Source: Candidatus Rhodoferax bjergmarkensis (lineage in GTDB: Bacteria; Pseudomonadota; Gammaproteobacteria; Burkholderiales; Burkholderiaceae_C). From it: DNA of 64,000 nt. Within the stretch, counting starts at the first letter, position 1; each line of letters begins with the position of its first letter. Both the position numbers and the translations under genes were made by a program. The stretch spans positions 186,001 to 250,000 of the forward strand of contig JADJFX010000002.1 of NCBI GenBank assembly GCA_016708345.1, read 5' to 3'. A model generated the notes under the pieces. It searched no databases, was not told the DNA's origin, and saw only the letters and a program-made list of their open reading frames with translations. Shown here piece by piece: positions 17,683 to 25,364 of this stretch.

Positions 17683-19101
17683 ATGTCTGCCGCACTTTCT
17701 TCATTTTCCTCGCCTGTGATCGATGACTACGGCCATGATGCCCAAGTTGCCCAATTGCGTATTCCCCCCCACTCGATTGAGGCTGAATCCAGTGTATTGG
17801 GTGGCCTGTTGCTGGACAACGGTGCGTGGGACCGGGTCGGTGACCTCTTGTCGGACGGTGATTTTTACCGTTACGAGCACCGCATGGTGTACGGCGCTAT
17901 TGGCACTTTGGTCAATGCCTCCAAGCCGGCCGATGTCATCACGGTATTTGAACAACTGCGCAGTCAAGGAAAGGCGGAGGAAATTGGGGGCTTGGCTTAC
18001 CTCAACTCGCTGGCCCAGTATGTGCCCAGCGCGGGCAATATCCGGCGTTATGCCGAGATCGTTCGCGAGCGCTCCATCCTGCGCAAGCTGGTCAGTGCCA
18101 GTGATGAAATTTCCACCAATGCCTTCAACCCCAAAGGTCGCCCGGTGGCGGCCATTTTGGATGAGGCAGAGCAAAAAATCTTCAATATCGGAGAAGAGGG
18201 CGCGCGCACCAAACAGGGCTTTCAGGGTATGGACACGCTGGTTGTTGATCTGCTCGACCGGGTGCAGGAGATGGCCGACAACCCGAATGATGTCACAGGT
18301 GTGCCCACCGGTTTTTATGACCTCGATCGCATGACGGCCGGATTCCAGGCGGGTGACCTGATTGTGCTGGCGGCACGTCCCTCAATGGGAAAAACTGCAC
18401 TTGCAATCAATATTGCCGAGCATGTGGCATTAAATGAAGGCCTTCCGGTGGCGGTTTTTTCGATGGAAATGGGCGCGGCGCAGCTCGCCGTGCGTATTGT
18501 GGGTTCGATTGGTCGAATCGACCAAAGCCATCTGCGCACCGGCAAGTTGACCGATGAAGAATGGCCGCGTCTGACCGAGGCGATTGAACGCTTGCGCACC
18601 ATTTCCCTGCACATTGATGAAACTGCCGGTTTGACCTCCAGCGAACTGCGTGCCAACGCCCGGCGCCTGTCGCGTCAGTGCGGCAAACTGGGCTTGATCG
18701 TGGTGGACTATTTACAGCTCATGAGCGGCTCCACCAATGATGGCGAAAACCGGGCCACTGAGCTGGGTGAGATTTCTCGGGGCCTTAAAATGCTGGCCAA
18801 AGAGCTTCAGTGTCCCCTGATTGCCCTGTCACAGCTCAACCGAAGCGTCGAACAGCGGCCTGACAAGCGACCCATGATGAGTGATTTGCGCGAATCGGGT
18901 GCCATTGAGCAGGATGCGGACATCATCATGTTCATTTACCGCGATGAGTACTACACCAAAGACGCTTGCAAAGAGCCGGGTGTGGCCGAGGTCATCATTG
19001 CCAAACAGCGTAATGGCCCCACCGGAACCGTCAAGCTGGCCTTCTTGCGGCAGATTACGAAATTTGAGTCACTGGCTTCTGGTGGAAGCGGCGATTTTTA
19101 G
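17683..19101 (+). CDS. dnaB: Replicative DNA helicase DnaB
   Basis: A 472-residue hexameric helicase. The N-terminal primase-interaction domain begins LRIPPHSIEAESSVLGGLLL. The RecA-like motor has Walker A ARPSMGKTALAINIAEH, motif H2 GLIVVDYLQLMSG, the arginine-finger region and an end block KQRNGPTGTVKLAFL. Separate transcription from the ribosomal operon is likely, given the terminator between them. No intein is present. Confidence 0.97.
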   Translation: MSAALSSFSSPVIDDYGHDAQVAQLRIPPHSIEAESSVLGGLLLDNGAWDRVGDLLSDGDFYRYEHRMVYGAIGTLVNASKPADVITVFEQLRSQGKAEEIGGLAYLNSLAQYVPSAGNIRRYAEIVRERSILRKLVSASDEISTNAFNPKGRPVAAILDEAEQKIFNIGEEGARTKQGFQGMDTLVVDLLDRVQEMADNPNDVTGVPTGFYDLDRMTAGFQAGDLIVLAARPSMGKTALAINIAEHVALNEGLPVAVFSMEMGAAQLAVRIVGSIGRIDQSHLRTGKLTDEEWPRLTEAIERLRTISLHIDETAGLTSSELRANARRLSRQCGKLGLIVVDYLQLMSGSTNDGENRATELGEISRGLKMLAKELQCPLIALSQLNRSVEQRPDKRPMMSDLRESGAIEQDADIIMFIYRDEYYTKDACKEPGVAEVIIAKQRNGPTGTVKLAFLRQITKFESLASGGSGDF

Positions 19102-19305
19102 TAACTACTCAGCATCCCAACCCAACAGGCCGGGAAGGCGTTCCCCAAGAAACAAGGGCATAGGCTGAACGTCCAAAAATCTTGCGCACAACCGAGGATT
19201 TTTTTGCCTTTTTGGTTCCGGCTCGTCCGGCTTAGGTTTAAGCGGAAATCGACAGCCGTTCACAACGCTTGAACAAGTGCAAAGACGTGAGGGGATACAA
19301 GACGG
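19102..19305. other. Intergenic space after dnaB
   Basis: About 200 bases without a gene. AAAAATCTTGCGCACAACCG followed by AGGATTTTTTT at 19175-19208 could form a weak hairpin with a T-run that ends dnaB transcription on the plus strand. Nothing else is recognisable. Confidence 0.4.
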
Positions 19306-20124
19306 TTACCGCGTCGCCCCCATCATTTTGAGCGCCTGCGGCAAAGACTGCGCTGTTGGCAAGAAGTAGTCAATCGTTGCGCCCAGCAGCACGGCGCAGA
19401 CCACGGCACCGGCGAGCGGTTTCCAGGTCAGGCGCACGGCGGCGAATGCCCAGCCTTCGCGCGAAACCCGAACGGCGGTACGCGCTGTGGCGTAGGAGAA
19501 AGCCAGTTCCACCGCCACGGCAAGCAGCACCTCCCAGCCAAAATACAGCAGCACCAGCGAGCCAGCTCCCAAGAAAAGTGTGCAGCCGAGCAGAAACACG
19601 GCAACCACGGGCACGATCACGATCGCACCCTCATCACTGCCGGCGGCCGCCTCGATGGCTCCTCCAGCCAACTCACCCATGCCCTCAGCCAAGCCTGCCG
19701 CGCTGTCGGAAAAGTCGCCTGAAGCACCGCCGCCGCCAAAATCCCCGCCGCCACCGCTGTGCACATCGGGCGCGGCAGTTTTGCCGCAGTCACCATGGCC
19801 GCCGGACAGGTCGAGCCCCGATAAATCAGGAACGTCTATCTGGTTATTGGCCTGCGTGGGCCGCACGAGGGCTTGTGCCCACACACGCACCGTGAGCAGG
19901 TAGGTGATGTAGCCCACGCCCAAGGAGACCAGGTAGCGCAGCGCCAACGATTCGCTGCCCAAGTGCATTTGCAGCGCCGATGCGCCCCAAGTGACCAGCA
20001 AAGTGATCAGCCCGATACACCAGCCATGCAGCCACAACATGCGCTGCTGGCGCAAATTGCGCGTCACCCGTGTCTCCCACATGCGCACCGAGCGCCAGTT
20101 TGAAAATGATGTGTTCGATTTCAT
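19306..20124 (-). CDS. Uncharacterised multi-pass membrane protein
   Basis: A 272-residue protein I do not recognise. Two hydrophobic helices lie near residues 30-50 and 62-85, and two or three more after residue 168 (IVIVPVVAVFLLGCTLFLGA, VLLYFGWEVLLAVAVELAF, LAGAVVCAVLLGATIDYFL). Between them is a loop of about 75 residues, rich in glycine and acid, with GLDLSGGHGDCGK and SGGGGDFGGGGASGDFSDS. The latter resembles the glycine tails of YgcG/TPM-domain proteins, but no TPM domain is present. AAGGAA precedes the ATG at 20124. It stands alone between dnaB and acs. Confidence 0.75.
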   Translation of the reverse strand: MKSNTSFSNWRSVRMWETRVTRNLRQQRMLWLHGWCIGLITLLVTWGASALQMHLGSESLALRYLVSLGVGYITYLLTVRVWAQALVRPTQANNQIDVPDLSGLDLSGGHGDCGKTAAPDVHSGGGGDFGGGGASGDFSDSAAGLAEGMGELAGGAIEAAAGSDEGAIVIVPVVAVFLLGCTLFLGAGSLVLLYFGWEVLLAVAVELAFSYATARTAVRVSREGWAFAAVRLTWKPLAGAVVCAVLLGATIDYFLPTAQSLPQALKMMGATR

Positions 20125-20148
20125 TCAATTCCTTTTTTACACAATGAA

Positions 20149-20169
20149 CCCGTAGCCCGTAGCCCGTAG
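20149..20169 (+). repeat. Three tandem CCCGTAG heptamers
   Basis: CCCGTAG occurs three times in a row, followed by CCAGGATGCAGG. The combination resembles the GTAGCCCGGATGCAGC dispersed repeats seen in many proteobacteria. It lies just upstream of the membrane protein gene on the opposite strand. Confidence 0.5.
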
Positions 20170-20363
20170 CCAGGATGCAGGCCGAAATGTAAAACCAATA
20201 TTGGCGAACAACTGCAAAACGGTTTCAATTCAGCAGTTGCTGTGACCGACGCCGGGTGCCATAGCGGGTGGCTTGTCAGTTGGCGGTCAGTCAGTGGTAT
20301 GTAAGTGCAAGCCCCGACAGTCCTGCCCACAGCGAGATAATGTTAATCACAGGAGATAAAACC

Positions 20364-22361
20364 ATGAGTGAACCCAAGTCTGCCATTGAGTCTACGTTAG
20401 TTGAAAATCGCGTCTTTACGCCAAGTGACGAGTTTGTCAAGTCTGCCCGCATTTCGGGCATGGACGGTTACTTTGCGCTGTGCTCTGAGGCGGACCAGGA
20501 TTTTGAAGGTTTTTGGGCCAAACGGGCGCGCGAAAACGTGTTGTGGAACAAGCCGTTTACAAAGACGCTCGATGAATCCAATGTGCCGTTTTACAAATGG
20601 TTTGACGACGGTGAGCTTAATGCCTCGGCCAACTGCCTGGACAAGCACATGGGCACACCGGTGGAGAATAAAACTGCGGTCATATTCGAGTCCGATGACG
20701 GTGTGGTGACCCAGACCAGTTACAAAGAATTGCTCAGCCGTGTCGGTCAGTTTGCCAACGCGCTCAAGGCCCAGGGCATCCAGAAGGGTGACAGGGTTCT
20801 GATTTATATGCCCATGACGCTGGAGGGTGTGATTGCCATGCAGGCCTGCGCCCGCATTGGTGCGATTCACAGTGTGGTGTTTGGCGGCTTTTCGGCCAAG
20901 GCGGTGCAAGAGCGCATCATTGATGTGGGCGCGATTGCGGTCATCACCAGCAACTACCAGATGCGTGGCGGCAAAGAGTTGCCACTCAAGAGCATTGTGG
21001 ACGAGGCCCTGGCCTTGGGCGGTTGCGACGCGATCAAATCGGTCTTGGTGTTTCAACGCACCGCGACCGCCTGCAACATGGTGGCCGGGCGTGACAAGAC
21101 CTTTGCCGAAGCACTGGCCGGGCAAAGTACCGACTGCGCGCCGGTGCCCGTGGGTGCCGAGCATCCGCTGTTCATCCTGTACACATCTGGCTCCACCGGC
21201 AAGCCCAAGGGCGTGCAGCACTCCACCGGCGGCTACCTCTTGTGGGCCAAGCTGACGATGGACTGGACGTTTGACCTCAAGCCACAAGACGTGTTCTGGT
21301 GTACCGCTGATATCGGCTGGATCACCGGCCATACCTATGTTGCCTATGGGCCGCTGGCGGTTGGTGCCACACAGATTATTTTTGAGGGTGTGCCCACGTT
21401 CCCGAATGCGGGGCGCTTCTGGCAAATGATTGAGCGCCACAAGTGCTCCATTTTTTACACCGCGCCCACGGCCATTCGTTCGCTGATCAAGGCAGCTGAG
21501 GCGGATGAAAAGGTTCATCCCGCCCGTTCTGACCTGAGCAGTCTGCGCATTCTGGGCTCGGTGGGGGAGCCAATCAACCCGGAAGCCTGGATGTGGTACT
21601 ACAAGCATGTGGGCGGCGAGCGCTGCCCCATTGTGGATACCTTTTGGCAGACTGAAACCGGTGGTCACGTGATCACCCCGCTGCCCGGTGCCACTCCCCT
21701 GGTGCCTGGCAGTTGCACGCTGGCGCTGCCCGGCATCATGGCGGCGATTGTGGACGAGGTGGGCAACGACGTGCCCAACGGTTCTGGTGGCATGCTGGTC
21801 ATCAAACGGCCCTGGCCTTCAATGATTCGCAACATTTGGGGTGACCCGGATCGGTTCAAAAAGAGTTACTTTCCCGAGGAATTGGGCGGTGCCATTTACC
21901 TGGCCGGTGATGGTGCTGTGCGCAGCGCGGACCGGGGTTACTTCCGTATCACCGGGCGCATTGACGATGTGCTTAATGTATCTGGACACCGCATGGGCAC
22001 CATTGAAATCGAATCCGCGCTGGTGGCAAAAACTGAACTGGTGGCCGAAGCTGCGGTGGTGGGACGCCCGGATGACGTCACTGGCGAGGCCATTTGTGCG
22101 TTTGTGGTGCTTAAACGGCCCTGTCCCAGTGGTGACGAGGCGCGGGCGATTGCCAAAGAATTGCGCGATTGGGTGGCCAAAGAGATCGGTCCGTTTGCCA
22201 AGCCGAAAGACATCCGTTTTGGGGAAAACCTGCCCAAAACCCGCTCCGGCAAGATCATGCGGCGGCTCTTACGCTCGCTGGCCAAGGGGGAGTCCATCAC
22301 CCAAGACACTTCTACACTGGAAAACCCGGCAATTTTGGGGCAGTTGGGGCAAACCTACTGA
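20364..22361 (+). CDS. acs: Acetyl-CoA synthetase
   Basis: A 665-residue AMP-forming acetate:CoA ligase. Motifs: YTSGSTGKPKGVQHSTGGYL (phosphate loop), VDTFWQTETGGHVITPLPGA, GDGAVRSADRGYFRITGRID, and the C-terminal PKTRSGKIMRRLLRSLAKG with the regulatory lysine normally acetylated. The ATG at 20364 has AGGAG before it; the upstream extension to 20268 is not supported. Activates acetate for the TCA or glyoxylate cycle. Monocistronic, ending in a mini-repeat and a terminator. Confidence 0.97.
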   Translation: MSEPKSAIESTLVENRVFTPSDEFVKSARISGMDGYFALCSEADQDFEGFWAKRARENVLWNKPFTKTLDESNVPFYKWFDDGELNASANCLDKHMGTPVENKTAVIFESDDGVVTQTSYKELLSRVGQFANALKAQGIQKGDRVLIYMPMTLEGVIAMQACARIGAIHSVVFGGFSAKAVQERIIDVGAIAVITSNYQMRGGKELPLKSIVDEALALGGCDAIKSVLVFQRTATACNMVAGRDKTFAEALAGQSTDCAPVPVGAEHPLFILYTSGSTGKPKGVQHSTGGYLLWAKLTMDWTFDLKPQDVFWCTADIGWITGHTYVAYGPLAVGATQIIFEGVPTFPNAGRFWQMIERHKCSIFYTAPTAIRSLIKAAEADEKVHPARSDLSSLRILGSVGEPINPEAWMWYYKHVGGERCPIVDTFWQTETGGHVITPLPGATPLVPGSCTLALPGIMAAIVDEVGNDVPNGSGGMLVIKRPWPSMIRNIWGDPDRFKKSYFPEELGGAIYLAGDGAVRSADRGYFRITGRIDDVLNVSGHRMGTIEIESALVAKTELVAEAAVVGRPDDVTGEAICAFVVLKRPCPSGDEARAIAKELRDWVAKEIGPFAKPKDIRFGENLPKTRSGKIMRRLLRSLAKGESITQDTSTLENPAILGQLGQTY

Positions 22362-22420
22362 TGCTATTTATTTAATAGCTACTTGCGCAGGTATTTAGCG
22401 CGCTGGCAGCCGATTTGATG
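22362..22420 (+). repeat. Mini-repeat copy after acs
   Basis: Starts immediately after the acs stop: GATGCTATTTATTTAATAGC, TACTTGCGCAGG, a loop, GCGCGCTGGCAGCCGATTTG. Same order of elements as the other copies. Confidence 0.65.
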
Positions 22421-22450
22421 TTAAAAAGCCCGCTTGTGCGGGCTTTTTAA
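22421..22450. terminator. Bidirectional terminator between acs and cytochrome c
   Basis: TTAAAAAGCCCGC pairs with GCGGGCTTTTTAA around a TTGT loop. It has A- and T-runs on both sides, so it can stop both acs (plus) and the cytochrome gene (minus). Confidence 0.9.
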
Positions 22451-22493
22451 CTGTCTGCCGCGTAGGCGGCAAAGGGTGGTTTTCTGACTTGAA

Positions 22494-22802
22494 TTACTTC
22501 TGGCTCAGAACCCAAGCGACCAATTTCTTGACTTCAGCAGCGTTTGCCTGTGGGTTGGCCGGCATGGGAATAGCACCCCAAACGCCAGAGCCACCTTTGA
22601 GGACTTTGGCTTCCAGCTTGGCAGCTGCATCGGCTTGACCAGCATATTTTTTGGCGACGTCTTTGAACGAAGGGCCAACCAATTTGGCGGCAACTGAATG
22701 GCAAGCCATGCAGTTTTTGGCTTTGGCAAGCGCTTCATCAGCAAATGCGGGAGCAGTCAGGGAAGCAGCAGCTACGAAAGCGAAGAGAGCACGTTTCATC
22801 AT
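22494..22802 (-). CDS. Small periplasmic cytochrome c
   Basis: A 102-residue class I cytochrome c of the c551/c552 type. The signal peptide ends near APAFA; the single haem site is CMACH, and the axial methionine is in GAIPMPANPQ. Size and sequence suggest a soluble electron carrier, plausibly feeding the cbb3 oxidase encoded at 38-42 kb. The frame opens at 22844, but the ATG pair at 22802/22799 is preceded by AAGGA. Convergent with acs. Confidence 0.9.
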   Translation of the reverse strand: MMKRALFAFVAAASLTAPAFADEALAKAKNCMACHSVAAKLVGPSFKDVAKKYAGQADAAAKLEAKVLKGGSGVWGAIPMPANPQANAAEVKKLVAWVLSQK

Positions 22803-22950
22803 TTTCCTTGTGGTTTGGGTTAAAGGTTGGGTTACAGTCAACAAACGCTATTGTAATGAGTGCGGTTGACAAGCATCGCTGGTGGCTGATTTAGTGACAT
22901 ATTTGTGACCGATTTGATGTAACCTAGTTGAAAACTATCAGGAGTGTGTG

Positions 22951-23199
22951 ATGTATTTCCTCGGACTTGGGCTGATTTTGCTGGCCATGAAATATCTTGA
23001 AATCGCACCGGTGGCGACATGGGACTGGATGGTTGTGTTGGCCCCATTTGCCTTGGCGGTGGTTTGGTGGACTTGGGCAGATGCTTCTGGTTACACCAAA
23101 AGAAAGGCGATGGAGCGCGAAAATGCGCGCGTCAAGGCACGTATTGATGCCAACCGCGAGGCGCTCGGAACCTTGAATAAAAGCAAGAAACGGCGTTAA
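22951..23199 (+). CDS. Small Trp-rich membrane protein
   Basis: An 82-residue protein matching the TIGR04438 small Trp-rich family of Comamonadaceae and relatives. The first half is two short hydrophobic segments with WDWMVVLAPFALAVVWWTWA, followed by a basic tail (KRKAMERENARVKARIDANR) ending in KSKKRR. GGAG lies six bases before the ATG, which decides against the GTG three bases earlier. Function unknown. Confidence 0.8.
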   Translation: MYFLGLGLILLAMKYLEIAPVATWDWMVVLAPFALAVVWWTWADASGYTKRKAMERENARVKARIDANREALGTLNKSKKRR

Positions 23200-23227
23200 A
23201 ACGTCAGGCAGCTCGCCAAGCCGTCAG

Positions 23228-23584
23228 CTAGCGGCGAAACATGGAGGAATCCATGTCCTCTTGCCGCTGCGGCGTCTGCGTGCTTGCCGGGGCTTGGCTG
23301 TTCTCACGTTCCGCAGGTTCAGCGAGGTCGCTGGGTTCTTCCCGGCTTACTTTGAATTTAAGCGTCAGCTGCCCGGGCTTTGCTTGCTGACCTTGCGCCG
23401 GGGGGTGTGATTTTTCTTTGCCGTCGGGTTTGGCGCAGGCCGTTTGAGATTGACGGGTCTTGCCATCGTCTCCCGCACAGGCCGCCTTATCGGCCGCAGC
23501 AGCTTGAAGTGCAAAAAAACCGGTGATCAGTGCAGTACAAAGTGACCAGCGCACTGAAGGGAGAAGTAGTGGGTTAGATGCCAT
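23228..23584 (-). CDS. Exported hypothetical protein
   Basis: A 118-residue protein with a signal peptide (SVRWSLCTALITGFFALQAA, cleavage near AAAADKAACA) and a low-complexity mature part containing three cysteines, KPDGKEKSHPPAQGQQ and LKFKVSREEPSDLAEP. No family recognised. The frame continues upstream to 24391, antisense to lgt, and that part is rejected. It diverges from lgt, with 69 bases between start codons. The codon choice and signal peptide favour a real gene. Confidence 0.6.
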   Translation of the reverse strand: MASNPLLLPSVRWSLCTALITGFFALQAAAADKAACAGDDGKTRQSQTACAKPDGKEKSHPPAQGQQAKPGQLTLKFKVSREEPSDLAEPAERENSQAPASTQTPQRQEDMDSSMFRR

Positions 23585-23653
23585 GTCCGGAATAATAACG
23601 CGGAACTGAACGGCACCCCATCCCATGTACAAGCTGCGTGCACAATACCGTCC

Positions 23654-24484
23654 ATGCTGATTCATCCTCAAATCAATCCCGTCGCCCTGCAAGTTGGCCC
23701 CTTGGCGATCCATTGGTACGGTCTGACTTATCTGGCCGCTTTTGCGCTGTTCATGTGGCTGGGCAACCTGCGTCTGCGTCACCAGCCTTTTGTCTCGATT
23801 GCCGAACCTTATGCCTGGACCCGGCAAGATGTTGAAGATATTTTGTTCTTGGGGGTGATGGGCGTCATCCTGGGCGGGCGCATTGGCTACTGCCTGTTTT
23901 ACAAGCCAGGCTATTATTTTTCGCACCCGCTGGAGGTTTTTGCGGTTTGGCAAGGCGGCATGAGCTTTCACGGCGGCATGCTGGGCGTGATTGGGTCCAT
24001 GGTCTGGTTTGCCCTGTCGCGTAAAAAGCCGTTCTGGCAAGTGGCCGATTTTGTGGCACCCTGCGTGCCCACTGGCCTGGCCGCGGGGCGCGTGGGCAAC
24101 TTCATCAACGGGGAATTGTGGGGGCGTCTGGCCGACCCGTCTCTGCCCTGGGGTATGGTGTTCCGGGGTGCCGGTGACTTGCCGCGCCATCCCTCGCAGG
24201 TTTACCAGTTTTTGCTGGAAGGTTTGTTGCTGTTTTCGCTGTTGTGGCTTTACGCCCGCAATGAGCGGCGGCCGGGGCAGGTGGCGGCCATGTTCCTGCT
24301 GGGCTATGGCGTGTTTCGCTTTATCGCTGAATTTTTCCGGGAGCCCGATGCACACCTGGGGCTGTTGTCGCTGGGCATGAGCATGGGGCAATGGCTGTGT
24401 GTGCCCATGATGGTGGTAGGGCTCGGGCTTTGGTGGTGGTTTGGTCGGCAGCCGCCACTGGCAAAAACTTTACTAAAGAAATAA
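23654..24484 (+). CDS. lgt: Prolipoprotein diacylglyceryl transferase
   Basis: A 276-residue inner-membrane enzyme that adds diacylglycerol to the lipobox cysteine of lipoproteins. It begins MLIHPQINPVALQVGPLAIHW and has the family signatures FHGGMLG and GRVGNFINGELWGR with the essential arginine and asparagine, then HPSQVYQFLLEG. Seven membrane helices fit the family. The start at 23654 is the normal Lgt start. Confidence 0.96.
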   Translation: MLIHPQINPVALQVGPLAIHWYGLTYLAAFALFMWLGNLRLRHQPFVSIAEPYAWTRQDVEDILFLGVMGVILGGRIGYCLFYKPGYYFSHPLEVFAVWQGGMSFHGGMLGVIGSMVWFALSRKKPFWQVADFVAPCVPTGLAAGRVGNFINGELWGRLADPSLPWGMVFRGAGDLPRHPSQVYQFLLEGLLLFSLLWLYARNERRPGQVAAMFLLGYGVFRFIAEFFREPDAHLGLLSLGMSMGQWLCVPMMVVGLGLWWWFGRQPPLAKTLLKK

Positions 24485-24540
24485 GGCTTTTGCGCACGTT
24501 CTGTGTGCGCGAGCAGCTATCAAAAATATAGTGAAAAAAG
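24485..24540 (+). repeat. Mini-repeat copy after lgt
   Basis: In the opposite orientation to most copies: GCTTTTGCGCACGTTCTGTG, TGCGCGAGCAGCTATCAAAA, ATATAGTG. It fills the gap between lgt and the hydratase, ending 10 bases before the hydratase ATG. Confidence 0.65.
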
Positions 24541-24550
24541 GGCAAAAAGC

Positions 24551-25351
24551 ATGGCTGGAGTCGTTCAGTGGGAGCAGCAGGCGGATGTGGCGTGGGTTAC
24601 CTTGTGTCATCCGGGCAAGTTCAACGCCATGTCCATTGCCATGTGGCGTGAATTGCGCTCGGTTTTTGAGGGCATCCAGCACAGTGCCGAGGTGCGTTGT
24701 GTGCTGATTTTGGGTGAGGGCGGCAACTTTTGTTCGGGTGGCGACATTTCTGAATACGCAGCTTTCCGGTTTCAGGAGTCCACCCTGCGCGACTTTCACG
24801 AAAACGTGGTGTGGCCTGGTTTGCAGGCCATGCTCGATTGCGATGTGCCCATCGTGGCGCAGATTGAAGGCAACTGCATGGGGGCCGGTGTGGAAATTGC
24901 CAGTTGCTGTGATGTGCGGCTGGCGGGCAGCGCCGCCAAATTTGGGGCACCCATTGCCAGACTGGGCTTTCCGATGGCACCGCGTGAAACCGCCTTGCTG
25001 GCGCGCGAGCTAGGCCTTCGCACGGTACGCCACATGCTGCTGGAGGCTGCGCTGTTCAGTGCGGCCGACATGCACGCTGGCGGCTTTCTCAGCCAGCTCT
25101 TGCCTGACGGGGAGGTCGCTGCCCAAGCGCAGGCCAGCGCCCGGCGCATGGCGGCTTTGGCACCCCAGGCCGCCAGGCTCAACAAGCGCACTTTAAGGGC
25201 CTTGATGAGCCCTCTTGCGCCCATAAACAGTGCGCAAGATGCTATGAATACAGGAGTGAATTTTCTGGATCAGGCCTACGCCTATGCCGACAGTCACGAG
25301 CACCGGGAAGGTATTGCAGCGTTTCTGGAGAAGCGCAAGCCCGCATTTTGA
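24551..25351 (+). CDS. Enoyl-CoA hydratase/isomerase family protein
   Basis: A 266-residue crotonase-fold enzyme. The oxyanion-hole strands are visible in LGEGGNFCSGGDISEY and in EGNCMGAGVEIASCCDVRLA, and the substrate is an acyl-CoA. The usual catalytic glutamates of true hydratases are not obvious, so isomerase or decarboxylase activity is possible. I start at ATG 24551 because the extension to 24503 lies in the mini-repeat. matB follows after 13 bases, suggesting a shared operon for malonyl- or methylmalonyl-type acyl-CoA. A degenerate mini-repeat is in frame near residues 223-236. Confidence 0.85.
   Translation: MAGVVQWEQQADVAWVTLCHPGKFNAMSIAMWRELRSVFEGIQHSAEVRCVLILGEGGNFCSGGDISEYAAFRFQESTLRDFHENVVWPGLQAMLDCDVPIVAQIEGNCMGAGVEIASCCDVRLAGSAAKFGAPIARLGFPMAPRETALLARELGLRTVRHMLLEAALFSAADMHAGGFLSQLLPDGEVAAQAQASARRMAALAPQAARLNKRTLRALMSPLAPINSAQDAMNTGVNFLDQAYAYADSHEHREGIAAFLEKRKPAF
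25218..25256 (-). repeat. Degenerate mini-repeat inside the hydratase gene
   Basis: CATAAACAGTGCGCAAGATG followed by CTATGAATACAG has the ATA, TGCGCA and GCTAT elements in the reversed order. It encodes residues within PINSAQDAMNTG near the C-terminus. Confidence 0.4.
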
Positions 25352-25364
25352 GGATTGAACTGGT

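Noticed and set aside
23585..24391. Minus-strand extension of the exported hypothetical protein
   Set aside because: Antisense to lgt; the signal peptide starts at 23584, so the extension is not needed.
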